DNA from: Selaginella moellendorffii
Lineage: Eukaryota; Streptophyta; Lycopodiopsida; Selaginellales; Selaginellaceae
Assembly: GCF_000143415.4 (NCBI RefSeq)
Contig: NW_003314292.1
Coordinates: forward strand, 126,825 to 190,824
Length of the DNA: 64,000 bases
Direction: 5' to 3'
The notes beneath the pieces are model-generated. The model had not been told where the DNA came from and made no database searches. It was given only the letters and a program-made list of their open reading frames with translations. Positions 24,249-37,679 of this stretch are shown here, one piece after another. Within the stretch, counting starts at the first letter, position 1; every line of letters starts with the position of its first letter. A program made the translations under genes and the position numbers.

Positions 24249-26039
24249 GATTAGGTAAAAAGTCTATTTAAGTAATGTCTGGTCTCTTGTGTGCATCAAG
24301 TCCAATCAACTCTCAGAAATCAATTGCAAAGTGTCCTATATATGCTTGTACTTATAGTATATAGCCCACATCATATCTTGAGTTTTGCTACTTTTTGATG
24401 TGCTTGCTGTGTAATTATAATGAATCGAGTGATGTAATAGGATCCCCAAGATCATATATGCATGGTGAGAAAAGTGAAGAAATGTGAATTAAGCAACTGT
24501 AGTGAGTGGTAAATAGTGGTGTAGCAAATAGCAAAGTGAATGGATTGCGACTGTGAGTAATGCAAAGTGATGTTGATAATAGAGAGAGTGAAATTATGTA
24601 AAGAAAACCCAGGAACCATGAGTAGCAGACTGTGAAACAGATGAGCTCTCAAACGAGAGGAGTTGATATAGCCTCAAGGTGAAAGTCTAGGCTTGTGCTT
24701 GCTCCATCCTGAGAATCACATCTTAGATGTGATAAAGAAGATATCAAAGTAGAAGAAAAGAAAGAAAAATTAAAAAAAGAAGAAGAAAAAGAGAGTGAAA
24801 CAAGCTCACCACCAAAAGCTGGCTGTGTTGCCCTCCAATATGTGATGTCATGTAGGCCCAAAATGAGTAGCATTGCAAAATGAGAAATCTGAAGCTTGGC
24901 TATGTATGGCAACGTCTAGAGCCTCTAGATCATGGAAGGAAGAGTCTCCAAAGTAATGAATTTAGTCAGAAGTGCTCACAAGAAAATTCGTGGTTGAGTG
25001 AAGTGTCGATGATCACAAGAGATGCCACGATCACTATGGGTGAGGCCACAACTAATATCTTGTGGTTGGAGAGCTCTAGTGTGATGTCCTAAGGTTGGAG
25101 AAGCTTCTGAATAAAGCTAGGATGGCAATGGAGAAAAAGTGATGCTTTCGCCAACTTTGGTAGATAGATAATTGGCAAACTTCTGGCCTGTATACACCTC
25201 ATCCATCTGTTGTGTTAGAGTGTTGTGGGCTATAGTGGAGGGCTGGATATGGTCTAGAGAAAAAGCCGTGGATAGAAATAGTCTCTAAGTCACTGCAAGT
25301 GTGTTCTCATCATCACTCATAAGGTCATATGGTAAAGTATATGTGCCTTAAAGATTTTCCTATAAAGGCACAATTAGTACAACATCACAGACTTCCTAGT
25401 GGATATCAACTCCAAGGGAGGAAGAGAAATTATGCTCCATAGCCACAAACTCCCTCAGGAATGTGAGTGATGTTGGGTCAATATCAAATGAAGTGGCCTC
25501 ATCTGGTGGCTAGGGCTGTATCTCTATCTCGTCTTGATGGGCCTTGTGCTCCATAAGCTTAGGAGCCATTGCTTCTTCATGAAACCTCACGTGAATATCG
25601 CTTTCGTCAATAAAGTTGTGTAGAATCTCTAAGCTAGGAAGAACTAAATATGGCACCTATGGCTCTATGAGAAAGTGCTGTAGAGTGTCCTCTTATGTCT
25701 TTGCAATAGGATCTATCTTAAGAAAGTCACTCTCCAAAGACACTACAAAAATTGTGTTCTCCTCCAAGTAAGGTAATTTTAGAATCTTAAGAATCTTGCC
25801 TAGATCTTTTGCCTTCTTGAGCTAAAGTGAGCATAGTGATGTAGAGTGGATGAAGGAGAAGTTGAAGAATAAGGTTGTTTAGTCCATATGTAGAAAATCA
25901 ATCATGTTGCATCACAAAGACTAAGACTCCATTATCATGTTAGCAATTGATGGAGAAACAATAAATGGTTATGGAGAGGAGTTAGATGGTGCTTTTATGA
26001 CCTTGGCAATGTTTTGGGATGCCAAGGCCTACCCCTTAG
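24249..26039. other. No intact gene; probably the remainder of a decayed retroelement
   Basis: Short frames only. It lies directly downstream (minus-strand sense) of the decayed gag/protease relic and could be its degraded pol or LTR, but I could not align any part to reverse transcriptase. Confidence 0.35.
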
Positions 26040-27960
26040 AATTGAGGATTATCACCTAGCTATTACCCCTCCTAATAACTGCCCATGCTCAAAGTCAAAG
26101 ATGCAAAACATTACATTTAACCATGGCCATCCTAAGATGATAGACTTCTCCTATAAGGAGGCTCCCAAAGAAATATAGTCCACAACATGAAAGTCAATTG
26201 TGGACTCGTGACCATAGATGAGAATACAAACATTTCAATAAACTCCCATGGGTGCCACAGTATGATTTACAAAGGTTTTTAGCATGACCTTAGAATACAG
26301 AAGCCCTCTTGTTGAGCAAGAGTGGAGGAAAGAATTTTTGTGGCTAGCAAAAGCTTTCATATCGATGCCTGCAATCATCACTAGAACTATAAATGTGCTG
26401 GAATCAAGAGCCACTACATGTCATCTTGAGTTTGGACTTCCCAAGAGGTCACCCAACCCAATATTATTCAAACCCAAAAACGCTTAACCATAAATATCCC
26501 AAGACCCTTAACTGATTAGAAAAAGAAGTGCACTCTTATTCATAGGCCCTTTCCCTTTATATTTGAACCCCTATGGATCGTCTTTCGAGTCATTCCCTTT
26601 AATTACTTACACTACAGCATTGACAATAGGAATAGAGGCCACGTTTGGGACTCAAGAGGGTGCGATTTCACTAAGAGCTCACACAAGGACCTTAAGCTGC
26701 TAAAGCAAGGCCGGAAATTATGACAAAGAGTGCCAACTGTTGTCATGATTAAAGTTGCCATAATTTGGTCAATAAGATTGCTCTGGTGGCCACTTGACAT
26801 TGAAGGAGACCCTCCAAACTGTGTGCTGGCAAAGTTTGGCATGTATGAAGACATTGGAATTTGAGATATCAATGGGGAGGCTGGCACTATTGCAAATGTC
26901 TTTAGGAAAGGCAATTTGCCAAGCAATGAGAATTTAAAGGAAATGACTATTGGAGTTGGTGTCAGTGTGGTGTCCAACTCCTCTACTACTATGTGTGCAT
27001 TTCTTTAAGTTCAGGTAGCCATTTTTATTGTCAACTCCTTCACTACATAGATCATATTCACTAGGAATTTCCCACAATCATTTGCCAATGGTGCTTCAAT
27101 TGTGCATTGATGGAGCATCTCATAGTACTCTATGGAGGTGTCTAGGGCTGTGTTGTCCACAAATTGTTGGCGCTAGACTTATGCATTTATCTCTGTGGGT
27201 GCAACTTTGGATATAGTCACCAAAAATGAGTTATGTTATGTGATTGGATCTTGCACTCCTCATACCAACAAAGCTGTCACCAAGGGTGGTCTTGTACAAC
27301 CATCTTCAATGCTCAGAGTTCCTCCATGAGTTTGCTCTGTTGCTTTTGATGTTGCTGAAAGATCATCTTATACTCCTTAAACTCAACTAAAGGACACTTA
27401 ACTACAGTGGGCATCTTCTCAGGGACTGGCTGGGGGCTTGTGATGCAAGTAGAGGCACAAGGATGAGTTGCTAGGAGTCTTTAGACAAGCTCCTTAGTGA
27501 ATGAGACATTGATTTCATGGAATATCTTCAACTCAAGTTTTGCAACATATGTGTAGGCATCATGGCATCACTAGTGGTAGTGCTTGGCAACTTTCCTTTA
27601 GAGTCCGAGCTTGAGGCTTTGTACAAAGATGGATACTTTGATGGACTCCTCTTGTGTTGCTCTCTTATTAAGGCTGATCTTCCAAAATGCTGTCATATAA
27701 TTGAAGATGGATTTATTCACACTTTGCCAAAACTAGAATAAGTCCTCGATATGTTACTACAAGGAAACCTTCTGTGAGAACGTGCTCCTGAATGTCTAGA
27801 GGAGAGTGTCAAAGTCCTGCTTTTCCTTGACCTCCAGCACAAGTACCCATTGCCGTGCATGTCCATGCATCGGTTGAATGAACACTTCATGCTTGGTCAC
27901 ATCATCTGTGATCTAGTTGCTACCACAGTAAGAAGAGAATGTTGCAAAGTGATCCTTCAG
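26040..27960 (-). pseudogene. Decayed Ty3/gypsy gag and protease relic
   Basis: Read on the minus strand, 27960-27500 gives gag capsid-like text broken by stops: 'DHFATFSSYCGSN', 'MHGHARQWVL', 'KQDFDTLL', 'TFRSTFSQK', 'VQSLKLGL'. Further along (26290-26050) protease-like text appears ('GHESTIDFHVVDY', 'SIILGWPWLN'), matching the usual end of an LTR-element protease domain. Every 20-60 codons a stop or shift interrupts it. A solo LTR-C sits between these parts at 26419-26611. This is an old, non-functional copy, and the assignment to gypsy rather than another LTR superfamily is inferred. Confidence 0.5.
26419..26611 (-). mobile_element. Solo LTR of TRIM-C family
   Basis: A 193-bp LTR-C in reverse orientation, flanked by identical CTACA at 26414-26418 and 26612-26616. 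A single LTR with perfect flanking duplication is the product of recombination between the two LTRs of a former element. Confidence 0.85.
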
Positions 27961-29035
27961 TAAAATGCCTATCCCTAGCTCAAAGAAGGGGAGTTCAAGA
28001 TTGTGCTACAATACATGCACTATTGGCATGGGTGGTAGAGGTGGTAGAGATTGCTATACCATCCTTGGTTGATTTAAGATCTTTAGGAATGTCTCTTGGC
28101 CTCTCTAGAAGTGGTGAATTTGTAGCTTGAGGAAAAATCCAAGGCAAGGAAGTGCTACAATCTCCTAACTTGGTATTTACATTGGATGGTAAATCCTTAC
28201 TTGCTGACAATGTAATAATGAGTTCAACTCTTGCCAAAGAATAAAGAGCTTTCTTTGTATATAGGAAGCTGAGAGAGAACCAAGAACCAATCACATGCCT
28301 GTACTCCTCATGTGCATGGGCATGGAATATGTAAGTGCAACAAATGCCAAGTCTTGGGATAAGTCTAGAAGTAACCCCAAGCAAAAGTAAATTGTTTCTG
28401 AAGGTAAAGCACTTACCACACACTATAGGATACACAAAAAAATGCCCAGAAATGCCTCAACACCTGCTTTATACAAAAATTTGTGAAAATGACCTCCTCT
28501 CAATTAAATGTTGTTTAAACAAAAAAAACTTCTAGCAAAAGCAAAGAAAGAATAAATTCTTCCTTACAACCCAAGTAATAAAACACTTTTGCAAAAAATA
28601 TGTTTAAACTTGCGATCTAGAGCATATATATTGATGAGGATAAATGCAAATGAAGCATAGCACTATCTAAAAACCTTTTCTAAAAGTAACTTTCATAAAA
28701 ATACTCAATTTTCTCAATTATGGCAAATATTTAAAAACACAATAGATGTTGAAGTATAGAACTCTTAAAATCACGTTCTTGGGCTTGGGAGAAGCTCTCC
28801 ACCTCCTATATAACTCATATAGAAAACAAATTGAAACTATTTCCCAAAAAACAGCAAAAAGCTCAAAAACCTTTCTCTATATTTGAAATAAACAAGTGTG
28901 AGAGAAAAATTATTCTAAATCACTCCAAACCAGCTTAAAATGTGCATAAAAATCCTCTAAGAAAAGCTTATGAATAAATTTACCAAAGGAGTCTAAGAAA
29001 AATTGAAATGGTAGTGTATCTAGCTTGTTCTAAAT
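27961..29035. other. AT-rich stretch without supported gene
   Basis: Nothing recognisable. Parts may be the 5' end of the decayed element to its left (minus-strand sense). Confidence 0.4.
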
Positions 29036-29791
29036 TGTAACTCATGTGATTATGGGATGAGATTTAAATATACTGTCATTGTGGATCCTTAGAACCTTGG
29101 GGGATAAATAGGGATAAAAATAGCCATTAAGAGCTCTCTCATCAAGCAATTACCCCTTTTCTAGTTGGCTTAAGGGGAGAGAGATAAGGTGCGCTACAGT
29201 TGGTATCGGAGTAAATGGCACAGGTTCGATTCCCTGTAAGCAACCAAAGGGAACGACTTGAGAGACAATCCATGGGGTTCAAATATAGAGGGAAAAGGGC
29301 CCATGAATAAGAAAGACTGCACCCCCTTTTCCAATTGGTTAAGGGTCTTGGGATACTTGGGGTTAAGCGTCCTTGGGTTTGAATAGTACTAGGCTGGGTG
29401 ACCTCCCGGGAAGTCCAAATTCAGGAGCTTACATTCCCATTGATTAGTGGCTACTTAAAAATATAATATAACCTTGAGCAAGGTATATTCCTACCCCTAA
29501 ATTTGAAATTGTACGTATTGGACATCCATGCGTACGTCCTTCCTTTTATGTGGAGTATCCACAGACGAAGGTATCCATCGTGGGACTGTAGTACGGGTGG
29601 ATGACTAGTTACCTCACATGGAATAGTTACTCTACACAATAGAAGGATTGGTGGATTGAGTGCGAAAATGGAGGTGTTAATTCCCCTTGGCTCAGTAAGG
29701 GTTGTTAGTCAATAGTCAATGAGGACATTGACATCTCTGAAAGGGGGGTGAGTGTAGTGCATGTGATCATAGGATGAGATTTGAATTTATT
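29036..29791 (+). mobile_element. TRIM-A1 miniature LTR retroelement
   Basis: A 5' LTR-A (29036-29198, 163 bp) is followed by a primer binding site (TTGGTATCGGAG), a 'ggttcgattccc' block and about 350 bp of non-coding interior. A purine tract (about 29739-29752, gaaaggggggtgag) precedes a 3' LTR that starts at 29753 and is truncated near 29791. A solo LTR-C is nested at 29235-29433. The interior matches the TRIM-A copies at 62152 and 63086. Confidence 0.8.
29235..29433 (+). mobile_element. Solo LTR of TRIM-C family nested in TRIM-A1
   Basis: A 199-bp LTR beginning TGTAAGC and ending GCTTACA, flanked by identical TTCCC at 29230-29234 and 29434-29438. Removing it restores the TRIM-A interior ('gttcgattcccattgatta'), which proves the insertion order. 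Confidence 0.88.
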
Positions 29792-31731
29792 GTTTTGAAT
29801 GCTGTGAGAAAATGGAAGTTATATATGTTGATTTTTGCACCAAATCAAGGATTTTTTTTATGCTAAACCATGTATCTCGACGAAATCTACAAGCCCATGA
29901 TCTTCATTTCTTGAATTGATTCCCCTAAGAGCCCTGATGAGAAGAAAATTAACTTATCTTGTCTAAAAAGAAAAAAAACTCAAGAAATCCTTAAAATCTA
30001 AGCATAGTGAGAATTTTGCAACTAAGCACATTCTTCTTTACTTTTAAGACCCCTCCAACATCAGCACCATCACCACAACTCAGATTTCTCAAAACTTTAC
30101 TCCAAAACCCCAAGAAAAACCCAAAAAATAAGGGGAGGATTGTTTAAAAAGCAATCCTCCTCAATGGAGTCACCAAAGGCTGAGAGGGGAGAGAGCACTC
30201 TTTCATGCTTTGAACTCCTACTCAAGTATATCTCTTGTGTGAATTCCCTACCCTAAAAAATGGGGAAGAAGGAGAATATACCCTTATGCCCTAGCATCTC
30301 TTTATGCCCTTAGAATATTCTAATAATAAAATATTCTAGGGAATCTGCTCTAAGCCATCTCCTAACACCATAAAGCGACAAAAATTTAATTTCTTCTCTA
30401 TTCATTGTTCAACCACCTCAGACATTATATATTGCACTTAAAAATCCTGAATCTTAAATTTAGTTATAGTTATAGTCAAGTCAACCTGCCAAGAAAAACT
30501 TTGAGAATATTATAAAAGAAAAGGGTTTATGGTTTAGTAAACCACTTACTTATGATCATAAATATTACATGGCTGACCAGCCTAAAACACATTCCATATA
30601 GTTTCCAAAAATTTACAAAATCCATCCATATCCATTTGTTCTATAAGGTCTACACTAGAAGCAAGACCAAGGGTTGACATCTTGAAGATAAATGGGTATT
30701 GGCTAGTAGAAGTTACTTGCCATATGAATAAACTCCCATAGGAACATTTAAACCCTAAACCCATGAATAAACTCATAGGAATATTTAAATTAATACCTTA
30801 GGGGATTGGTGGCTAACCTTTTGAAGAAGTAATTGTTCTTGTCATGGTCAGAAATGCATTTATTTGCAATATATTCCAAATAATTACCACAATAAATAAT
30901 AGATATTAAACATTCAAAACAGGTGAAATGGGTTATCTTTACCTTGTATTAGTTATATAGATCTAAAGGAGTTTTCATACCCTTTATCTTGCTTAGGGAG
31001 CTTGCTAGTGGAAATTTGAAGAAAATATTCCCATCATAAGAAGGTGGAAGTTCCTTATATTTCCGATACTCAAACTCCTAGAAATCTAAATATAGCAAAT
31101 AAGATTACCAAAATTTAGTTTCCACTGCTTCAAAGACAAATCCACAAGGACTACACCTCTTGGTTTGGGAAGCTAAGTAAGGAAGTTGATCTTCTTTATT
31201 TTCATTGCTGGAGACAACAATGATTTAGTCCTTCACTTGACTTACAATCAACTAAGAAGTTAAAGCACCCTTATTGAAACATTTTGGAGATTCTGTGACA
31301 AGAATCTCATGACTAATACATCTATCAAAATCTATTGAATCCCTCCTATACTACTATCAAGGAAGATAGATTTTTCTACTAAATTTATCATATTGCAACA
31401 TATATACTTAAGACAAATAGAATTAGGGAATTGTCTCCTTTATTACCTTTGCAATTTTTTTTCCTTTATATTATATCAAAATTTCATTAACATTCCTAGG
31501 CCTTAATTTGAATGTTTTACAAAGGAAACTTTCTCTAAAAATACTCTAAAATAGTTGGAGGCTTAATTAAACTTCAAGTAAAACTCTCTCATTGCATTAG
31601 ATCATTATAAAACTTTTGAGAAGAAGCTCACAATTAAGAATATGGATATTCTTTCTTGATTGAGTAGAAAGGAATTTAAGATAGACAATCTATCTAAAGC
31701 ATTGAATAATTGTGTTTTTGTAAGAAGATAT
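29792..31731. other. AT-rich region, no supported gene
   Basis: Only short frames. It contains the second copy (30180-30370) of the dispersed repeat seen at 23094-23286. Confidence 0.45.
30180..30370 (+). repeat. Dispersed repeat, partner at 23094-23286
   Basis: Second copy of the repeat described above, at the same orientation, diverged but collinear. Confidence 0.6.
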
Positions 31732-32183
31732 TGTAAGCTCTTAAATTTTGACTTCTTGGGAGGTCACCTAACTCAATACTATTTAAACCTAAATACACTT
31801 AACCCCAAGTATCCCAAAACCTTTAACCAATTGGAAAAAGAAGTGCATTTTTATTCATGGGCCATTTCTCTTTATATTTAAATTTCTATAGATTATCTTT
31901 CGAGTCGTTCCCTTTGGTTACTTACAATTCACCACACTTCCTTGCAAATTCACACTCTTGTGAACAAAAGTTAAGAGCCCCACTCTCTTGACACCCTACC
32001 CCTTGAGTCGAGTCTAGCTGGAGCATACTAAACTTACTAGATGTCAATTAACATGTGATGTGATTCCCCTAGTTAACTAACAAAGTCAGACTTGAGACCC
32101 CTTTGATATCAAATCTAAGCTTTTGAATTTGAATTTCCCAAGAGGTTAATCAACTCAGTACTATTCAAACCCAAAGACATTTA

Positions 32184-33294
32184 TGTAAGCCACAAATTTT
32201 TCCTTTCCAATTTACCAACTTACCTCGTCTATCCGTCCAACACTGCCTTGACTGTTGCTAAATTCCCTCGCCAAGGTTCCTGCCTATGGTACAAACTCTT
32301 ACTTGGTCCTACTTGGTTTCAGCTACTCACTACACGAGCAATGGAGCGTTAGCCATCCATCCACAGATTCCTAAATTTCTCCCAATCCCCCTCCCTGGGT
32401 TAGATTGGACTTAAAGTTCGGCTACACTCCCCACAAGCACAAGCAGCCAAGTACACCAAGCCTCTAGGTTCTTAACACCCCTTGGTACCACAAGACTTGA
32501 TCATGGGACCCTCTAAATCCCAAGTCTTGGGTGCAACACTTGCTTCAAGACGCCGGGGCAAAACACCATGGCCTAACGGCCCAGTATGGGTACCTCTACC
32601 CCCCCACTTCCATCCCGAAAGAAGGCCCAAGCCCCTAGGAAGGGCGAGGACCAATGAGCCGCATGGTACTCAAGTGGGGCACCACTCCACATGAGCTGGG
32701 AGCACCACAGTTGGTTTCCCTTTCGAGAGTGGGAGCTGCTCTTGAGCACTTCCTTGGGTGGCCCCTCCGGCACCACCCAAGCCCATACTCATTCCCACGC
32801 AAGGCCCCTCGGCCCCAGTCTCAACCTCAAGTCAATTTGGAAGCACCACAGGAGAGTTCCTTCAAGACTAGTTCCTAGACCTCACTATCCCTACTATACT
32901 TTTGGAACCCCCTGCAGCCCCCCCCCCCCCCCCCCCCCCCCCCCCGGGAGATGCACGCTTTGGGCTTTCACCCTTGACTGTATTAGTACTTGGACTCGGT
33001 CTCGGTCTCGATCTCAGACCCGACTTCGGACTCGGTCTCGGACCCGATTTCGAACTCGACTTCGGACTCGACCTCGGACTCGGTCTTGGACCTGATTTGG
33101 AACTCGAACTCTGTCTCGAACTCGGTCTCCGATTCGGCCTCGGACTCGATCCTGGACTCTATCTTGAACTCGGTCTCAGAGTCGATCTTGAACTCGATCT
33201 TCAACTTAGTCCCATCCGATGAACTCTTTGTCATTTTGGTCATGCTTTTGGGGATCCTTTAGCCTATGACACCGTGGCGAGTTGGTTCCTTACA
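32184..33294 (-). repeat. 3' LTR of the chromovirus
   Basis: 1111 bp, collinear with 40307-41388. The main length difference is a run of 28 C (32918-32945) where the sister LTR has six. The same minisatellite lies at about 32985-33215. Confidence 0.88.
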
Positions 33295-36200
33295 ACTCCA
33301 CCACCTATAGAAGATGTTTGATGCCCACATCGAACGTCTCTTTTTTATCCTACGATTTGTTGACCATGTCTCCGGGGCCATCCCCCCACTTAGCGGTGTG
33401 CCTAAGTTAGCCTCCCCGGCCAAGAGCCCATGACAACAGAATATAGGTGTCTTTATATGCCTCACCTCACCACACCCTAATATGGGGTCGGGACTTGAAC
33501 CAAGCCTTGCTTTACTAGGGGGTTGGGACTCGAACCCAACCTCCATAGAATATGTCTACGGATTCGACATCCCCACGGGGAGTCGGGTGTAGTGCCCTAC
33601 GCCTGGTCGACCTTGCCAACCCATGCTAATTACCTTACCTTCGGCGCGCCTTCGGGTCCCAACATATGCCATTGCTCAACTTCACAAATTGATACTTTAA
33701 TTGGACTTTGCATAAGTACATAGAGTTCTGCCTAGCAGAAATTCCTCCACTAGATCTCGCACGTTTGCTAGGTTCTCCTCCGGTTCCTATGTTGCTTCAC
33801 AGTGTGGAAATCCTTTCCACTTCACATGGAACTCTCTCACCTCACATCCTTGTCGCTTGCTCTTGCGCACATTGAGGATGGCCTCAACTTCGTATTCCTC
33901 TTCCCCTTGGATAACCTCAGGTAAAGGTCTTACTTGGTCCTTGCAAAGCGGATCCTCAAAATATAGCTTGAGTAAGTTCACATGGAACACGGGGTGCATC
34001 TTCCCCATCTCTCGAGGAAGTCGGAGACGGTAAGCCACTTTACCGATTCGAGCCTCAATCTCATAAGGCCCCATGAACCTACTTAAGGAACTCAAGATCA
34101 ATTCATTTACAGGAATACATGCATTTTTACCTTTGGGTCAACTTCCGGCTGATCCCACTTGGTAGCTTGATGTTCTTGGTGTTCAGCCACACCTTCTCCC
34201 CAGCTTGGAACTCTACATCCCGACGCTTCTAGTTCGCGTACTTGGTTTGCCTTTGTTGAGCCCATTCCAAGGAATCCCTCACTAGATTCCAAGTGTTGAG
34301 TCTTTCCGCCGTGAATGCCTTCACTGCGGGTAACTCTCCATGATACTTGGCCACACTGAGTTCTATAGGACCTTCAATAACTCGCCCATTGATAACTTCC
34401 CATGGACTCACCCCAATGCTCGAATGTGGTGAGTTGTTATAACACATTTCCGCAAGTCCTAAATGACTTACCCAATCGGTCTGGTCTCCCGAGACATAAC
34501 ACCGCAAATAATCCTCCAGCTGCCTATTCACCCTTTCTGTTTGTCTGTCTGTCAAGAAGTGTTAGTGCCATCAAACTTGACTTAATACCCATTACCTGTC
34601 TGTGGGTGATAGGTTGTGCTGAATTTCAACTTAGTGCGATACTATTCCAAGAGTGTTCTCCAGAACCTACTGGTAAAGATCTTATCTCGATCTGAGATAA
34701 TCTCTTCTGGCCTTCCCTGCACTCGAACCACTTGTTTGAGGAACAGCTTTGCCACACCTTCCGCATCCACTTCCATTGTGGTGGGTATGAAATGTGCCAT
34801 CTTTGAAAATCAATCCACCACCACGAATATCGCATTGAACCCCTCGCTTGGGGGGAGTCCCATAATGAAGTCCATCGTAAGACATTTCCATGGACAATCT
34901 GGAATTGGGATGCTTGTAACAAGCCCCCACTAGCCTTAGTTACGGCTTTGATCTGTTGACATGTTGGACATGTCTTTACATAGTCTTAGATGTCCTTAGC
35001 CATATCTGGCCAGTGGTACTTCCTCTTGAGTAAGCCCATTGTCTTGGGCACTCTGCTATGTCCCGCAAAAGGTTTGTCATGACACTCTTTTAAGGCTATC
35101 TTCCTTAATTCCCTTTCTGGAGCATACACCCTCGTTTGCTTGTAATATATGAGTCCATTGTGTTCCACATAGCCCATTTTCTCTTTTGTTGGTAGCTCAC
35201 CTCTCTGGTGAGCTTCTTGTGCCACTAGATTCCTTAGCAACACTTCTTGTGATAGACCATCATTCTCGTATGCAATCTGCACATCATCCTAAAAGGTTGA
35301 TGTCACGCTGGATATCACCAACTTCAAGCTCGCTTTTCGACTTAGCGCATCTACCACAATGTTGCTCTTCCCAGGCTTGTACAGAATCTCGCAATCAAAC
35401 TCGGCCAAAGCATTGGCCCACTAACCTTGTTTTCCCTCAGATCGGGCTATGACAAGAAGTGTTTCGTTGCCACATTGTCCGTGTAAACTTTGAAGTGTCT
35501 CCCAAGGTAGTGTTGCCACTCCTTGAGCACCTTGACCACCGAAAACAATTCCTTCTCATGGGCAGGCCACTTCCGTTGAGCCTTGTTCAACTTCTTCGAG
35601 AAGAACGCTACTGGATGGTTGTCTTGCTTCAAAACTGTGCCCAACACAAAGTCTGAAGCATCTGTTTCTACCTCAAAGTCATTACCAAAGTCTGGTAACG
35701 CCAACACGGGAGCCTTCCTCAACTTCCCCTTGAGGTGGACAAATGTTGCCTCATATTCTGCTGTCCATACCATCTTCCCTTTTCCCATTTGGTCTGTTAA
35801 GGGCAGGGTTACTCTCGAATAGTGTCTGATAAACTTTCGATAGTAGTTGCATAGCCCCAAGCATGCCCTTAACTCGTGTACATTCGATGGTCACTCTCAA
35901 TCCTGGATCGCTTGGACCTTCTCAGAGTCCACCTTGAGCCCGTCCTTGCCCACCACATGCCTGAGAAATTTTACCTTTTGTTGAGCAAAGTCATATTTGC
36001 TCTCTTTAGCATATAGCTGGTGTTCTCTTAGTTTCTCAAACACCTTCGTCAAGTGTTTAGCATGCTCCTCTAGCATTTCACTATAGATCAAGATGTCTTC
36101 AATATAGACGACCACAAAATGATTTAGATAGGGTACAAAAATATGGTTCATCAATGCCGAAAACGTTGCTGGCGCATTGCATAGCCCGAAGGGCATCACC

Positions 36201-37679
36201 AGAAACTCGAAGCTCCCATACCTTGTTTGACAGGTTGTCGTCTCGACATTTTCCTCTGCTACCCTGATCTGGTAGTATCCTGACCTTAGGTCAATCCTTG
36301 AGAAGTATTTTGCCTTTCCCAACTTATCGAACAGGTCCTCAATCCTTGGCAAAGGGTACTTATTCTTCTTTGTATACTTGTTGAGCAACTGGTAGTCTAT
36401 GCACATGCGCATAGATCTATCTTTCTTTTTCACAAATAGCACCGCGCCCCATACGGCGACTTGCTCAACCTAACATACCCTTTGTCCACCAACTCCTCTA
36501 GTTGGCACTTGGGCTCTGCAAGTTCTTTTTCGTTCAAACGATAGGGGGGACGAACCACTGCCTCAGCACCCTCGACCAGCTCAATCTTATGTTCTATCGG
36601 TCGTGTAGGGGGCAACCCCGCCGGTAGCTCCTCCGGCATGGTATCCTGGAATTGGTCCAACACCCATTGGATCACTAAAGGTACTTCTTTCGTTCCTGTC
36701 TTTTTGTCACTCCTCACCAAGAGTAAGCACAAAAATGCAGCCTTGGTCCCTTTAGTGAATTGTCCTCTCGTGGACACCAGGTTTAGGAACAAATCTTTGG
36801 CCTTGAATTGCCTTACCTTTAGATCCTGGGCCTCCACCCTGGATCTTCTTCCTTGGGCATTCGCTAGTACCACAAGGTTCCTACCTTGTCCATGCAGTGT
36901 TACCACGAACTGATTGAACCAATCCATCCCGAAGATCACATCAAATCCCGCCATGTCTAACACGGTGAAATCCATGTCTACTTTCCAAGTCCCTACTTCG
37001 ACTCTCGCTTGTCTAAGTACCTCATCGGTGCTTTGGCTACCTTGAACAAACTCTATAGTCCTTGGTTTGCCCAGCCGCTGCACCGTTAGTCCGGCTTGCC
37101 GGACTATGTCTGCAGCCACAAAATTATCTGAAGCACCTGTGTCTATAAGAATCTTAATAAAGCTACCTCCGAGCTTCCCTCGGAGGGCTAGTAGATGTCG
37201 CGAACAACTCTCTACCAAAGTTGCTCGTGTAATGAGTAACTTTGAGCTAAGGACTGGATCACATACTTCAGTTTAGACTTCACCCGACTTAATGGCTATA
37301 TTGGCTCTGGCCTTCTTCGAGTAGGGACATTCCCTCGAAAAGTGTCCCACTTCACTACAGTTGTAGCCTACGTTGTTTCCCACGCTACTAAACGACTTGA
37401 CCTTCTTATCCGTGGGTTTGTCTCTTTTTGCTTGACTCCCCCATGTACTTGCTCGCTGGCCACCGGATTTGCCTTTCCGGAACCCCAAGGACTCATTCTT
37501 AGAGAAACTCTTCTTGAATTTCCCTTTGTTATATGTTCCCCTTGGTTTGGCCCCTTTGTTAAACGTGGACCCCGACCCCGTCGTGTTCCCCTTTCGCAGG
37601 TTATCGTTGAAATGCACCATGATAGCCGCATCCAACGCTTCTTTATAATTGGTTGGGTTCCAACGCATCACTTTGCCGC

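Noticed and set aside
29199-29234. tRNA gene
   Set aside because: Only a primer-site complement and a B-box-like block are present; no cloverleaf can be drawn.
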